From the NCBI RefSeq assembly GCF_003351345.1, contig NZ_QQTO01000023.1, positions 93,155 to 157,154 of the forward strand: a stretch of 64,000 nt of DNA. The letters are read 5' to 3'. Origin of the DNA: Allobosea caraganae. GTDB lineage: Bacteria; Pseudomonadota; Alphaproteobacteria; Rhizobiales; Beijerinckiaceae. Shown piece by piece: positions 8,423 through 18,089 of the stretch. The notes below the pieces were generated by a model. The model saw nothing but the letters and a program-made list of their open reading frames with translations. It had not been told where the DNA came from and did not search any database. Within the stretch, counting starts at the first letter, position 1. Every line of letters starts with the position of its first letter. Position numbers and translations under genes: made by a program.

Positions 8423-9043
8423 TCAGCGACGGCGCGCGCGCGCCGGGGTCGCGGCCCCGCCCTGGCTGAGGCCGACGATGATCTCGACATCGCCGCGGCC
8501 GGGCGGCACGACGATGCCGTCCTCGACATAGGTGAAGTCGGTGCCGCCCTGGCCGGCCGCGATCGAGCCGCCGACGCGGCCCGAACGGCGGGCGACGACG
8601 GTGGTGCCGCGCATGACCTGGGTGTTGAGCGTCGCCGAATAGGCGCCGGCGCCGCCGGCCGGGCCGAGCAGGACGCGGCCCTCGACGCCGACCTTGAGGC
8701 GGAAGCCGCCGCCGGGCCCGGTCGGCGTGCATTCGCGGGCGACGTTGAGGATCGAGATCTGGTGGCGCAGGCCGGCGCTGTCCTGGCCCGCCTGGGCGCG
8801 GATCGCGGCCCCGCCATCGGCGATGATCACCTGCGGGCAGACGAAACCGGTGTCCTGCTCGTCATCCTTCGGCAACTGCTCGGCCGGCGGCGCTGATGTC
8901 GACTGGAACATCAGGACGTTCATCGTCCGCTGCATCGCGCTCGGCTCGCCCGTGGACGAGCTCGAAGAGCCGCAACCGGCGAGGCCAAGGCAGAGCAGGG
9001 AAGCGGCCAGCAGATGGGGCCGGCGGGACATCACGTCATTCAC
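8423..9043 (-). CDS. Lipoprotein of unknown function
   Basis: Predicted 206 residues. The N-terminus MSRRPHLLAASLLCLGLAGCGSSSSS is a signal peptide with lipobox LAGC, so the mature protein should be lipid-anchored. The rest is a beta-rich domain with a FVCPQV segment and a Cys in ARECTP, which may form a disulfide. I do not recognise a function. The start is GTG 9043, overlapping the stop of the IalB-like gene as GTGA, or ATG 9031. The ATG fits a standard signal peptide better. It is probably co-transcribed with the IalB-like gene. Confidence 0.8.
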   Translation of the reverse strand: MNDVMSRRPHLLAASLLCLGLAGCGSSSSSTGEPSAMQRTMNVLMFQSTSAPPAEQLPKDDEQDTGFVCPQVIIADGGAAIRAQAGQDSAGLRHQISILNVARECTPTGPGGGFRLKVGVEGRVLLGPAGGAGAYSATLNTQVMRGTTVVARRSGRVGGSIAAGQGGTDFTYVEDGIVVPPGRGDVEIIVGLSQGGAATPARARRR

Positions 9044-9546
9044 GGCAAGCTCTCCACGCCGGGACCGAAGCCGGACAGCGAGACAGGAATGCCCACGCCC
9101 TCTTCCGGGGTCTGAAATACGATGAATGTGGCGCTTTTGCCGCCCTTGAGCTGGTTCAGCAAGGTATCGTCAATCACCACCTCGGCGACGCAGCCGGTCG
9201 TCAGGCAGCGCACGAAGCCGGCGCGGCCGATGTCCTTGTCGTCGATCTTGAGGCCGAGGCCCGAGGGCAGCAGCACGCCGAGCGGCGCGACCACGCGCAA
9301 AAGCCGGCTCTTCTGATCGGCCGTCTTCAGTACGATGACGAGGAGCGTCAGGTTCGGCCGGTCCTCGGCCGCGACGTTCTGCACGAGCGCGCATTGCTCG
9401 GTCTTCGCGCCGGGCGGCACCTCGCAGCGCATCTGCCAGTCGCCATGGGTCGCCTTCACGGCGCCCTGCGCAAATGCCCCGGTGGCCAGACAGGCCCCCG
9501 CGACCGCCAGCGCAGCCGCGACGACTGGTCGGATGATATTGCCCAT
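9040..9546 (-). CDS. Invasion-associated locus B (IalB) family protein
   Basis: Predicted 168 residues from ATG 9546, which has GGAGG ten bases upstream and starts a clear signal peptide ending AFAQ. The mature part has the IalB pattern: THGDWQMRCE, a Cys pair (MRCE/EQCALVQ), and FVRCLTTGCVAEVVID. Members are small periplasmic proteins of Hyphomicrobiales, linked to erythrocyte entry in Bartonella but of unknown role in free-living species. The frame is open for 90 codons upstream, but that part has no signal peptide and an atypical composition. It overlaps the lipoprotein gene downstream. Confidence 0.88.
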   Translation of the reverse strand: MGNIIRPVVAAALAVAGACLATGAFAQGAVKATHGDWQMRCEVPPGAKTEQCALVQNVAAEDRPNLTLLVIVLKTADQKSRLLRVVAPLGVLLPSGLGLKIDDKDIGRAGFVRCLTTGCVAEVVIDDTLLNQLKGGKSATFIVFQTPEEGVGIPVSLSGFGPGVESLP

Positions 9547-9827
9547 CCCCGCGAATCCTCCAAACCGGCAACCAAAGCCGGACACCGCCCCCAAGCGAAT
9601 TGCGTTGGGACCATGCAGGCCTTGTCCTGTCAAGGCGATAGCACCCGTGAGGCCCAACTGAACAAGTGCAAGGCCTCGCGCGATTATGCCGCACGAGATG
9701 CAGGGACGGCTCGCATTGCCCCTCTGGCGCAAGCGTGATCTTTGATTTATCGCAATGCCGAACAACGAGGCAGGCCGAAGGGCCACGCCTCGTCGCGCGT
9801 GGCCGTCAGGAGACAAGGACGGCGGCC

Positions 9828-9872
9828 ATGACGAGCGTCACAGGAGCTATGTCGGACCGATGCGATTTCTGA
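9828..9872 (+). CDS. Possible leader peptide overlapping the ctaC start
   Basis: ATG 9828 follows AAGGA (9815-9819) by eight bases and opens a 14-codon frame, MTSVTGAMSDRCDF, with stop TGA at 9870-9872. It runs across the ctaC start codon (9860) in another frame. The ribosome site is better than any directly before ctaC, so termination and restart could couple the two. It could equally be chance. The rest of the 9547-9859 gap between divergent genes shows no other gene. Confidence 0.35.
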   Translation: MTSVTGAMSDRCDF

Positions 9873-10747
9873 GCAGGACCCTTGCAACCGTGGCCGCCGC
9901 GGCCCTTGCCGTCGGCGTGGCGTCGCTCCTTCCTGAAAGCGCCCTTGCCGGAACCGGCATGCCGAGCGACTGGCAGATGAACCTTCAGGGTCCCGCGACC
10001 GAGGTCGCGGAATACATCCACTGGTTCCACGACTGGCTCAACGTCATCATCTTCATCATCTCGATCTTCGTGCTCGGCCTGCTGATCTACGTGGCCTGGC
10101 GCTTCAACGAGAAGGCCAACCCGGTCCCCTCGAAGACGACGCACCACGCGCTGCTCGAAGTGGCCTGGACGGTCATCCCGGTCCTGATCCTGGTCGTGAT
10201 CGCCATCCCGTCCTTCCGCCTGCTCAAGCTCCAGCTTGAGATCCCGCAGGCCGACCTCACCGTGAAGGTGACCGGCAAGCAGTGGTACTGGTCCTACGAG
10301 TACCCGCAGGAGGGCGCCGCCGCCTTCGGCTTCGATTCGCTGATGCTCGACGAGAAGCAGCGCGCCGAGGCGATCTCCAGCAACAAGATCGCCGCCGCCG
10401 AGGCGCCCCGCCTGCTCGCCGTCGACAACGAGGCCGTGGTCCCGGTCGGCAAGGTCGTGCGCGTCCAGGTCACCGGCGCCGACGTGATCCACAAGTTCAC
10501 CGTGCCGTCCTTCGGCATCAAGATCGACGCGATCCCGGGCCGCCTGAACGAGACCTGGTTCCGCGCCGACCGCGAAGGCATCTATTACGGCCAGTGCTCG
10601 TTCATCTGCGGGCAGAACCACTCCTACATGCCGATCGCGTTCCGCGTCGTCAGCGCCGAGCGCTATGCGGCCTGGCTCGCCGAATCGAAGCAGAAATTCG
10701 CCAATGCGGGCGACGCGACCGGCAAGGTCGCCGCCGCGGCGCAGTGA
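9860..10747 (+). CDS. ctaC: Cytochrome c oxidase subunit II
   Basis: Predicted 295 residues. A signal sequence (to about residue 31) is followed by two membrane helices (WLNVIIFIISIFVLGLLIYV and VIPVLILVVIAIPSFRLL) and a periplasmic cupredoxin domain. The CuA ligands are complete: His in DVIHKFTVPSFG, then CSFICGQNHSYM, where electrons from cytochrome c enter aa3 oxidase. KQWYWSYEYP is the aromatic electron-entry patch. I chose ATG 9860 because the signal peptide begins there; the same frame is open to 9755. It heads the oxidase operon, 56 bases before ctaD. Confidence 0.93.
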   Translation: MRFLSRTLATVAAAALAVGVASLLPESALAGTGMPSDWQMNLQGPATEVAEYIHWFHDWLNVIIFIISIFVLGLLIYVAWRFNEKANPVPSKTTHHALLEVAWTVIPVLILVVIAIPSFRLLKLQLEIPQADLTVKVTGKQWYWSYEYPQEGAAAFGFDSLMLDEKQRAEAISSNKIAAAEAPRLLAVDNEAVVPVGKVVRVQVTGADVIHKFTVPSFGIKIDAIPGRLNETWFRADREGIYYGQCSFICGQNHSYMPIAFRVVSAERYAAWLAESKQKFANAGDATGKVAAAAQ

Positions 10748-10758
10748 ACCGAACCTGA

Positions 10759-12447
<1,689 letters not shown>

Positions 12448-12593
12448 GACGAGAATTCGGCGGCGGGCTTCGTTGCCCGCCGCCGCCTCTCTCCCGAGCG
12501 CCTCATCCGAGGCTTTCCGGAGACGGGCGGCCCAGCTGCTCCTGAGTTTACCCGGCCCATACGGCCGCCGACGGAAGTGAAACGACAGAACCG

Positions 12594-13619
12594 ATGTCCG
12601 CTGCGTTCGACAGGCTTGACCCCCGCTCCGACGGCGTCGCGCTGACCTCCAGCGGCGAGGCGCGCGACTTCTTCGAGCTGCTCAAGCCGCGCGTGATGTC
12701 GCTGGTGATCGTGACGGCGCTGGCCGGCATGGCGACCGCGCCGGGCTCGGTGCATCCGGTGATCGCCCTCGCCTCGCTCCTGGCGATCGCGGTCGGCGCC
12801 GGCGCGTCGGGCTGCCTCAACATGTGGTACGATGCCGATATCGACGCGCTGATGAGCCGCACGGCCAAGCGCCCGATCCCGTCCGGCCGCATCCTGCCCT
12901 CGGAGGCGCTCGCCTTCGGCCTGACCCTGTCGATCGGCTCGGTCCTGGTGCTCGGCCTCGTCGCCAACCTGCTGGCGGCGGGCATGCTGGCCTTCACCAT
13001 CTTCTTCTACGCCGTCGTCTACTCGATGTGGCTGAAGCGCTGGACGCCGCAGAACATCGTCATCGGCGGCGCGGCCGGCGCCTTCCCGCCCATGATCGGC
13101 GAGGCCGTGGTCACCGGCGATTTCGGCATGCACTCGCTCGTGCTCTTCGCCATCATCTTCCTGTGGACGCCGCCGCATTTCTGGGCGCTCGCGCTGGTGA
13201 AGTCGGCCGACTACGCCCGCGCCGGCATCCCGATGCTGCCCAACGTCGCCGGCCCGGCCGCGACCCGCCGGCAGATCGTCGCCTATTCGCTGGTGATGGC
13301 GCCGGTCGCCGTGCTGCCGGCGCTGATGGGCTTTGGCGGCTGGCTCTACCTCGTCGTCTCCGTCGTGACCGGGCTGATGATGATCGGGCTGGCGCTGCGC
13401 GTGCTGGTCCGGACCGAGGGCGAGCCGGCGAAGAAGGCGGCCTATGCCCTGTTCGGCTTCTCGATCCTCTACCTCTTCCTGCTCTTCGCCGTGCTGCTGG
13501 TCGAGAACGGGCTTGGCCTGAAATGGCCGCTGCCGGTCTACTACACGCTCGGTGGCAGCATGCCGCTGGCCGAGGGTGCGCTCGAACTCTTCCGGGCCCT
13601 GCCCAAGGTGCTGGGATGA
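12594..13619 (+). CDS. ctaB: Protoheme IX farnesyltransferase (heme o synthase)
   Basis: Predicted 341 residues with multiple membrane helices, a UbiA-superfamily prenyltransferase that adds a farnesyl chain to heme b, the first step to heme a for CtaD. The Asp-rich site [19 protein letters not shown] is near residue 80 and the conserved [13 protein letters not shown] is near 190. The stop overlaps the next small gene (ATGA). It follows ctaD by 146 bases, in the classical order of the operon. Confidence 0.96.
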   Translation: MSAAFDRLDPRSDGVALTSSGEARDFFELLKPRVMSLVIVTALAGMATAPGSVHPVIALASLLAIAVGAGASGCLNMWYDADIDALMSRTAKRPIPSGRILPSEALAFGLTLSIGSVLVLGLVANLLAAGMLAFTIFFYAVVYSMWLKRWTPQNIVIGGAAGAFPPMIGEAVVTGDFGMHSLVLFAIIFLWTPPHFWALALVKSADYARAGIPMLPNVAGPAATRRQIVAYSLVMAPVAVLPALMGFGGWLYLVVSVVTGLMMIGLALRVLVRTEGEPAKKAAYALFGFSILYLFLLFAVLLVENGLGLKWPLPVYYTLGGSMPLAEGALELFRALPKVLG

Positions 13620-13786
13620 GTGGAAACCCGCAACGCCCGACGCCGCCGGCCTTCTCGCCGGAGGACATGGCGCGGCGCCGGCGCCGCTCGATCGCGCTGG
13701 CGCTGGTGCTCGGCGCGCTCGTGGTGTTCTTCTTCGTGGTCACGCTGGTGAAGACCGGCCCCGCCATCATGAACAGGCCGCTGTGA
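13616..13786 (+). CDS. Small single-helix membrane protein of the cox operon
   Basis: Predicted 56 residues: a polar, Pro-rich start, an Arg cluster (MARRRRRS), then one membrane helix ([20 protein letters not shown]). It overlaps ctaB upstream (ATGA) and ctaG downstream (one base), so it is coupled to both. A small ORF of this kind at this position is a regular feature of alphaproteobacterial cox operons (sometimes called CoxF). A role in oxidase assembly is inferred from context only. Confidence 0.82.
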   Translation: MSGNPQRPTPPAFSPEDMARRRRRSIALALVLGALVVFFFVVTLVKTGPAIMNRPL

Positions 13787-14379
13787 TGAGCGCGATCCCC
13801 TCCTCCCAGGCAGCGAAAGTCAGGCGCACCGCGCTGATCTGCGCCGGCGTCGCCATGGGCATGACCGGGCTCGCCTTCGCCTCGGTGCCGCTCTACGACC
13901 TGTTCTGCAAGGCGACCGGCTTCGGCGGCACGCCGATGGTCGGCACGGCTGCGACGGGCACGGTCCTCGATCGCAAGATGACGGTGCGCTTCGACGCGAA
14001 TGTCTCGCCCGGCCTCGGCTGGCGCTTCGAGGCGGAGAGCCCGGAGATCAACTTCCGCGTCGGCCTGACGCAGACGGTGTTCTACAAGATCACCAACACG
14101 ATGAACCGCGCCTCGACCGGCATCGCGACCTTCAACGTCACGCCGACGCAGGCGGCCGCCTATTTCGTCAAGATCCAGTGCTTCTGCTTCACCGAGCACA
14201 CGCTGCAGCCGGGTGAAACGATGGAAGCGCCGGTCGTGTTCTACGTCGATCCGGAGATCGCGCAGAACCGCGATCTCAACGGCGTCAATTCACTGACATT
14301 GTCCTATACCTACTTTCCGTCCAAGAACGGCCAGCCGGTCGCGGAGAGCAAGGGTGACGCGGGCAAGTCGAACTTATAA
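13786..14379 (+). CDS. ctaG: Cytochrome c oxidase assembly protein CtaG/Cox11
   Basis: Predicted 197 residues: a short cytosolic tail, one membrane anchor (about 15-35), and a periplasmic beta domain. It delivers copper to the CuB site of subunit I. The copper-binding motif KIQCFCFTEHTL is intact, as is VPLYDLFCKATGFGG after the anchor. It starts at ATG 13786, overlapping the previous stop by one base. Confidence 0.96.
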   Translation: MSAIPSSQAAKVRRTALICAGVAMGMTGLAFASVPLYDLFCKATGFGGTPMVGTAATGTVLDRKMTVRFDANVSPGLGWRFEAESPEINFRVGLTQTVFYKITNTMNRASTGIATFNVTPTQAAAYFVKIQCFCFTEHTLQPGETMEAPVVFYVDPEIAQNRDLNGVNSLTLSYTYFPSKNGQPVAESKGDAGKSNL

Positions 14380-14435
14380 GAGCTGCGCCAGCACCAAGCG
14401 CTGAGCAGCAGAGTCGGACGCGGAGACACAGTACG

Positions 14436-15302
14436 ATGGCCGGGGCCCATACGAAGCACCACGACTACCACCTCGTCGATCCGAGCCCGTGGCCGATCGT
14501 CGGCGCCACCAGCGCGACGATCATGGCGATCGGCGCGGTGATGTGGATGAAGGCGCTGCTGATCGGCGGCATGAAGCTCGGCCCGATGGTGTTCTTCGCC
14601 GGCCTGCTCGGCGTGCTCTACACCATGCTGTCCTGGTGGATGGACGTCGTCCGCGAAGCCGAGCACGAGGGTCACCACACCCGCGTCGTCCAGCTGCACC
14701 ACCGCTATGGCATGCTGATGTTCATCGCCTCCGAGGTGATGTTCTTCGTCGCCTGGTTCTGGGCCTTTTTCGACGCCAGCCTGTTCAGCTACGAGCCGAT
14801 CAACTTCCTGCGCCACGACTTCACCGGCGGCACCTGGCCGCCGAAGGGCATCGAGACCTTCGATCCCTGGCACCTGCCACTGCTCAACACGCTGATCCTG
14901 CTGACCTCCGGCACGACCGTGACCTGGGCGCACTACGCGCTGATCCAGGGCGACCGGACCGGCCTGAAGCAGGCGCTCTGGCTCACGGTGATCCTCGGCA
15001 TCCTGTTCACACTGACCCAAGCCTACGAGTACTCGCACGCCACCTTCGCCTTCAGCGGCCATATCTACGGCGCGACCTTCTTCATGGCGACCGGCTTCCA
15101 CGGCGCGCATGTGATCATCGGCACGATCTTCCTGGCGATCTGCCTGTACCGGGTCTATCTCGGCCACTTCAAGCCGGACCAGCATCTCGGCTTCGAGTTC
15201 GCCGCCTGGTACTGGCACTTCGTCGATGTGGTCTGGCTGTTCCTGTTCGCCGCCATCTACGTCTGGGGCGCCGGTGGTGGCGTCGCAGCCGGCGCTCACT
15301 GA
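14436..15302 (+). CDS. ctaE: Cytochrome c oxidase subunit III
   Basis: Predicted 288 residues with seven membrane helices. KHHDYHLVDPSPWPI at the start and WYWHFVDVVWLFLF at the end are family signatures. Subunit III stabilises the oxidase and supports proton uptake. It lies 56 bases after ctaG and closes the structural part of the operon. A strong hairpin follows its stop. Confidence 0.97.
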   Translation: MAGAHTKHHDYHLVDPSPWPIVGATSATIMAIGAVMWMKALLIGGMKLGPMVFFAGLLGVLYTMLSWWMDVVREAEHEGHHTRVVQLHHRYGMLMFIASEVMFFVAWFWAFFDASLFSYEPINFLRHDFTGGTWPPKGIETFDPWHLPLLNTLILLTSGTTVTWAHYALIQGDRTGLKQALWLTVILGILFTLTQAYEYSHATFAFSGHIYGATFFMATGFHGAHVIIGTIFLAICLYRVYLGHFKPDQHLGFEFAAWYWHFVDVVWLFLFAAIYVWGAGGGVAAGAH

Positions 15303-15349
15303 GCATGTTCCGCAAAAGTGGAATGCACTTTTGCGATCAGAACATGCTC
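15301..15349. repeat. Imperfect palindrome after ctaE (family D-like)
   Basis: GAGCATGTTC (15301-15310) pairs with GAACATGCTC (15340-15349), and CGCAAAAGTG (15311-15320) with CACTTTTGCG (15326-15335), around a five-base loop. It starts at the ctaE stop codon. Related degenerate versions lie at about 24895-24942 and 52402-52440. It could act as an RNA stabiliser or attenuator; there is no T-run. Confidence 0.7.
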
Positions 15350-15430
15350 CATAGTTGAGTGGCGCGAATTCCTGTCGTTCGGCCGTTCCGGCCGAACGGA
15401 AAGCGCGCGCCTGGCCGCAGGACTCATTCG

Positions 15431-15454
15431 AAAGGCGGCCGCAAGGCCGCCTTT
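15431..15454 (+). terminator. Strong hairpin upstream of the DUF983 gene
   Basis: AAAGGCGGCC (15431-15440), GCAA loop, GGCCGCCTTT (15445-15454): a perfect 10-bp stem with a stable tetraloop. Only the TTT of the stem follows, so it may be a weak terminator or a processing site between ctaE and the downstream genes. A second palindrome, GTTCGGCC-GTTCC-GGCCGAAC, lies just upstream near 15376-15397. Confidence 0.5.
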
Positions 15455-15473
15455 CGTGCTTAAGGAGACGTAC

Positions 15474-15848
15474 ATGGCCGACTGGCACGGGACCTCGCCC
15501 TCGCCCTATTCGACCGGGCTGGCCGGCCGCTGCCCGCGCTGCGGCGAGGGCAAGCTTTTCGACGGCTACCTGAAGGTGCGCCCGCGCTGCGCCGCCTGCG
15601 GGCTCGACTTCGCCTTCGCCGATTCGGCCGATGGCCCGGCCGTGTTCATCATGCTGATCGCCGGCTTCCTGGTGCTGGGCCTGGCGCTCTATGTCGAGAT
15701 CGCCTACGAGCCGCCGATCTGGCTGCACCTGGCAATGTGGCTGCCGCTGGCCGTGATCGTCTGCCTCGCCCTGCTCCGGCCGATGAAGGGGCTCGCGGTC
15801 TCCCTGCAATACGCCAACAAGGCCGGGCAAGGCAGGCTGGACAGGTGA
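15474..15848 (+). CDS. DUF983 zinc-ribbon membrane protein
   Basis: Predicted 124 residues. Two CxxC pairs (CPRCGEG and CAACGLDF) form a likely zinc ribbon at residues 20-45, followed by two membrane helices. DUF983 proteins are regular neighbours of cox genes in alphaproteobacteria, but their function is unknown; an assembly role is inferred. AAGGAG precedes ATG 15474. The stop overlaps the surf1 start as GTGA. Confidence 0.9.
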   Translation: MADWHGTSPSPYSTGLAGRCPRCGEGKLFDGYLKVRPRCAACGLDFAFADSADGPAVFIMLIAGFLVLGLALYVEIAYEPPIWLHLAMWLPLAVIVCLALLRPMKGLAVSLQYANKAGQGRLDR

Positions 15849-16612
15849 GCGCCATCGACACGCCCGCGCGGCCGCGCCTGCTGCTGCCCGCCATCCTGAC
15901 CATCGCCGGGACGCTGGTCCTGTGTGTGCTCGGCATCTGGCAGCTCGAGCGCATGGGCGAGAAGCACGCCTTCATCGAGCGCCTCACCACCCAGGCCATG
16001 GGCCAGCCTGTGCCAGTGCCGGCCTCGTCGAGCTGGGCCGCGCTCGACCCCGCCAAGCTCGACCTCACCCATGTGACGGCCAATGGCAGCTTCGTCGACG
16101 GCCCAGTCGCCGGGGTGCGCACCACGATCGCCGCCGGCCCTCCCGGCACGCGCCAGCTCTCGGGCTTCGGCCGCTGGATCTTCCAGGGCTTCAAGCTGGA
16201 GGATGGCGGCACGATCCTGGTCAATCGCGGCTTCGTGCCGGAGAGCCGCTTCAGCGAGATCAAGCCGGCGACAGGGCCGGCCAAGATCAACGGCTTCCTG
16301 CGCGCGCCCGAGGCGCGAAACAGCTTCACGCCGGCCGACCTCCCGGCCAACCGCGAGTTCTATACGCGCGACCCCGGTGGAATCGCGGCCTCGCTCGCCC
16401 TGCCGCCGGCGCCGTTCTACCTGGAGGCGGAGCGCCAGGGCGACGGCCTGACGCCGCCGGCCGGCGTCGACGTCAAGGAGCTGATCGAGCGCATTCCGGA
16501 CAACCACCTGCAATATGCGTTGACCTGGTTCGGGCTGGCGCTGACGCTGATCGGCGTGTTCACGGCCTTCGCCTGGCAGGGGCGGCGCAAGCCGGCAACC
16601 GGCGCACCGTAA
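15845..16612 (+). CDS. SURF1 family cytochrome oxidase assembly protein
   Basis: Predicted 255 residues, starting with GTG 15845 that overlaps the DUF983 stop. Two membrane helices, near the N-terminus (LLLPAILTIAGTLVLCVLGIWQLER) and C-terminus (YALTWFGLALTLIGVFTAFAW), flank a periplasmic domain. GIWQLERMGEK, ILVNRGFVPE and NNHLQYALTWF-type text (here DNHLQYALTWF) are SURF1 signatures. It helps insert heme a into subunit I. Confidence 0.93.
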   Translation: MSAIDTPARPRLLLPAILTIAGTLVLCVLGIWQLERMGEKHAFIERLTTQAMGQPVPVPASSSWAALDPAKLDLTHVTANGSFVDGPVAGVRTTIAAGPPGTRQLSGFGRWIFQGFKLEDGGTILVNRGFVPESRFSEIKPATGPAKINGFLRAPEARNSFTPADLPANREFYTRDPGGIAASLALPPAPFYLEAERQGDGLTPPAGVDVKELIERIPDNHLQYALTWFGLALTLIGVFTAFAWQGRRKPATGAP

Positions 16613-16673
16613 AATTTTGCCGAAAGCCGCCGCCGGGCCTATAGCAACAGACACCATCACCGAGAGCGACGCC

Positions 16674-18089
16674 GTGCTGCATGTGTCCACCCGGGGAGAA
16701 GCGTCCCCACTCGCCTTTTCCGATGCGCTTCTGGCCGGGCTCGCCCGCGACGGCGGGCTCTATGTGCCGAAAGCCTGGCCGGGCCTGACAGCGGACGAGA
16801 TCGCGGGCTTCGCCGGGCAGAGCTATGCCGAGGTGGCCGAGCGCATCATCGGCGCGCTGGCCGATGGCGACATCGAGGGCAAGGCGCTGGGCGAGATGAT
16901 CCGCGAGGCCTATGCCGGCTTCCGCCATCCGGCCGTCTGCCCGCTGACGCAGATCGGCGACAACCTCTTCGTGCTCGAGCTCTTCCACGGCCCGACGCTC
17001 GCCTTCAAGGACGTGGCGATGCAGCTGCTCGGGCGGCTGATGAACCATGTGCTCACCCTGCGCGGCGAGCGCGCCACCATCGTCGGCGCAACCTCGGGCG
17101 ATACCGGCGGCGCGGCGATCGACGCGTTCAAAGGGCTCGAGCGCGTCGACATGTTCATCCTCTACCCGCAGGGCCGCGTCTCCGACGTGCAGCGCCGGCA
17201 GATGACCACGGTCGATGCGCCCAACGTCCATGCGATCGCGGTCGAGGGCACGTTCGACGATTGCCAGAACCTGGTGAAGGCGATGTTCAACCATCACGCC
17301 TTCCGCGACGAGCTCGGCCTCTCCGGCGTGAACTCGATCAACTGGGCCCGCATCGCGGCCCAGGTGGTCTATTACTTCACCGCGGCGGTCTCGCTCGGCG
17401 CGCCCGCCCGGAAGGTCTCCTTCGCGGTGCCGACAGGCAATTTCGGCGACGTGCTCGCCGGCTGGGTGGCCAAGCGCATGGGGCTGCCGATCGAGCGGCT
17501 GATGATCGGCACCAACAGCAACGACATCCTGACCCGTACGCTGCAAAGCGGCGCCTACGAGATGCGCGGCGTCTCCGCCACGACCTCGCCCTCGATGGAC
17601 ATCCAGATCTCCTCGAATTTCGAGCGGCTGCTGTTCGAGGTGCATGGCCGCGACGGCGCCACCGTGCGCCGGCTGATGCAGTCGCTGCAGCAATCCGGCC
17701 GCTTCGAGATCGCGCCCGAGCCGCTGGCGCGCATCCGCGCCGAGTTCGACGCCACCGCCGTCTCCGAGGCCGAGACCGCGGCCGAGATCGGCCAGACCTG
17801 GCGCGAGGCCGGCTACCTGCTCGATCCCCATAGCGCGATCGGCGTCGCGGCCGCCCGGCGCGGGCTGAAGCTCGACCCGGCGACGCCGGTGGTCGTGCTC
17901 GGCACGGCGCATCCGGCCAAGTTCCCGGTGGCGGTCGAGGCGGCGAGCGGCGTCGTGCCGACCCTGCCCGCCCATCTCGCCGACCTGATGGAGCGTGAGG
18001 AGCGCGTCACCTTGCTGCCGAACGACCAGAGCCAGATCGAGAGCTTCATTCGCCAGAATGCCCGCACTGTCCGGGGGGCCGCGGCATGA
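16674..18089 (+). CDS. thrC: Threonine synthase
   Basis: Predicted 471 residues. It converts O-phosphohomoserine to threonine with PLP. The PLP lysine is Lys112 in LAFKDVAMQLLG; GATSGDTGGAA follows at about 140. I chose GTG 16674 because homologues begin (M)LHVSTRGEA; the frame also opens at TTG 16617. thrB lies separately at 30422-31387. The stop overlaps the M16 peptidase start (ATGA), a pairing often seen in alphaproteobacteria. Confidence 0.95.
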   Translation: MLHVSTRGEASPLAFSDALLAGLARDGGLYVPKAWPGLTADEIAGFAGQSYAEVAERIIGALADGDIEGKALGEMIREAYAGFRHPAVCPLTQIGDNLFVLELFHGPTLAFKDVAMQLLGRLMNHVLTLRGERATIVGATSGDTGGAAIDAFKGLERVDMFILYPQGRVSDVQRRQMTTVDAPNVHAIAVEGTFDDCQNLVKAMFNHHAFRDELGLSGVNSINWARIAAQVVYYFTAAVSLGAPARKVSFAVPTGNFGDVLAGWVAKRMGLPIERLMIGTNSNDILTRTLQSGAYEMRGVSATTSPSMDIQISSNFERLLFEVHGRDGATVRRLMQSLQQSGRFEIAPEPLARIRAEFDATAVSEAETAAEIGQTWREAGYLLDPHSAIGVAAARRGLKLDPATPVVVLGTAHPAKFPVAVEAASGVVPTLPAHLADLMEREERVTLLPNDQSQIESFIRQNARTVRGAAA

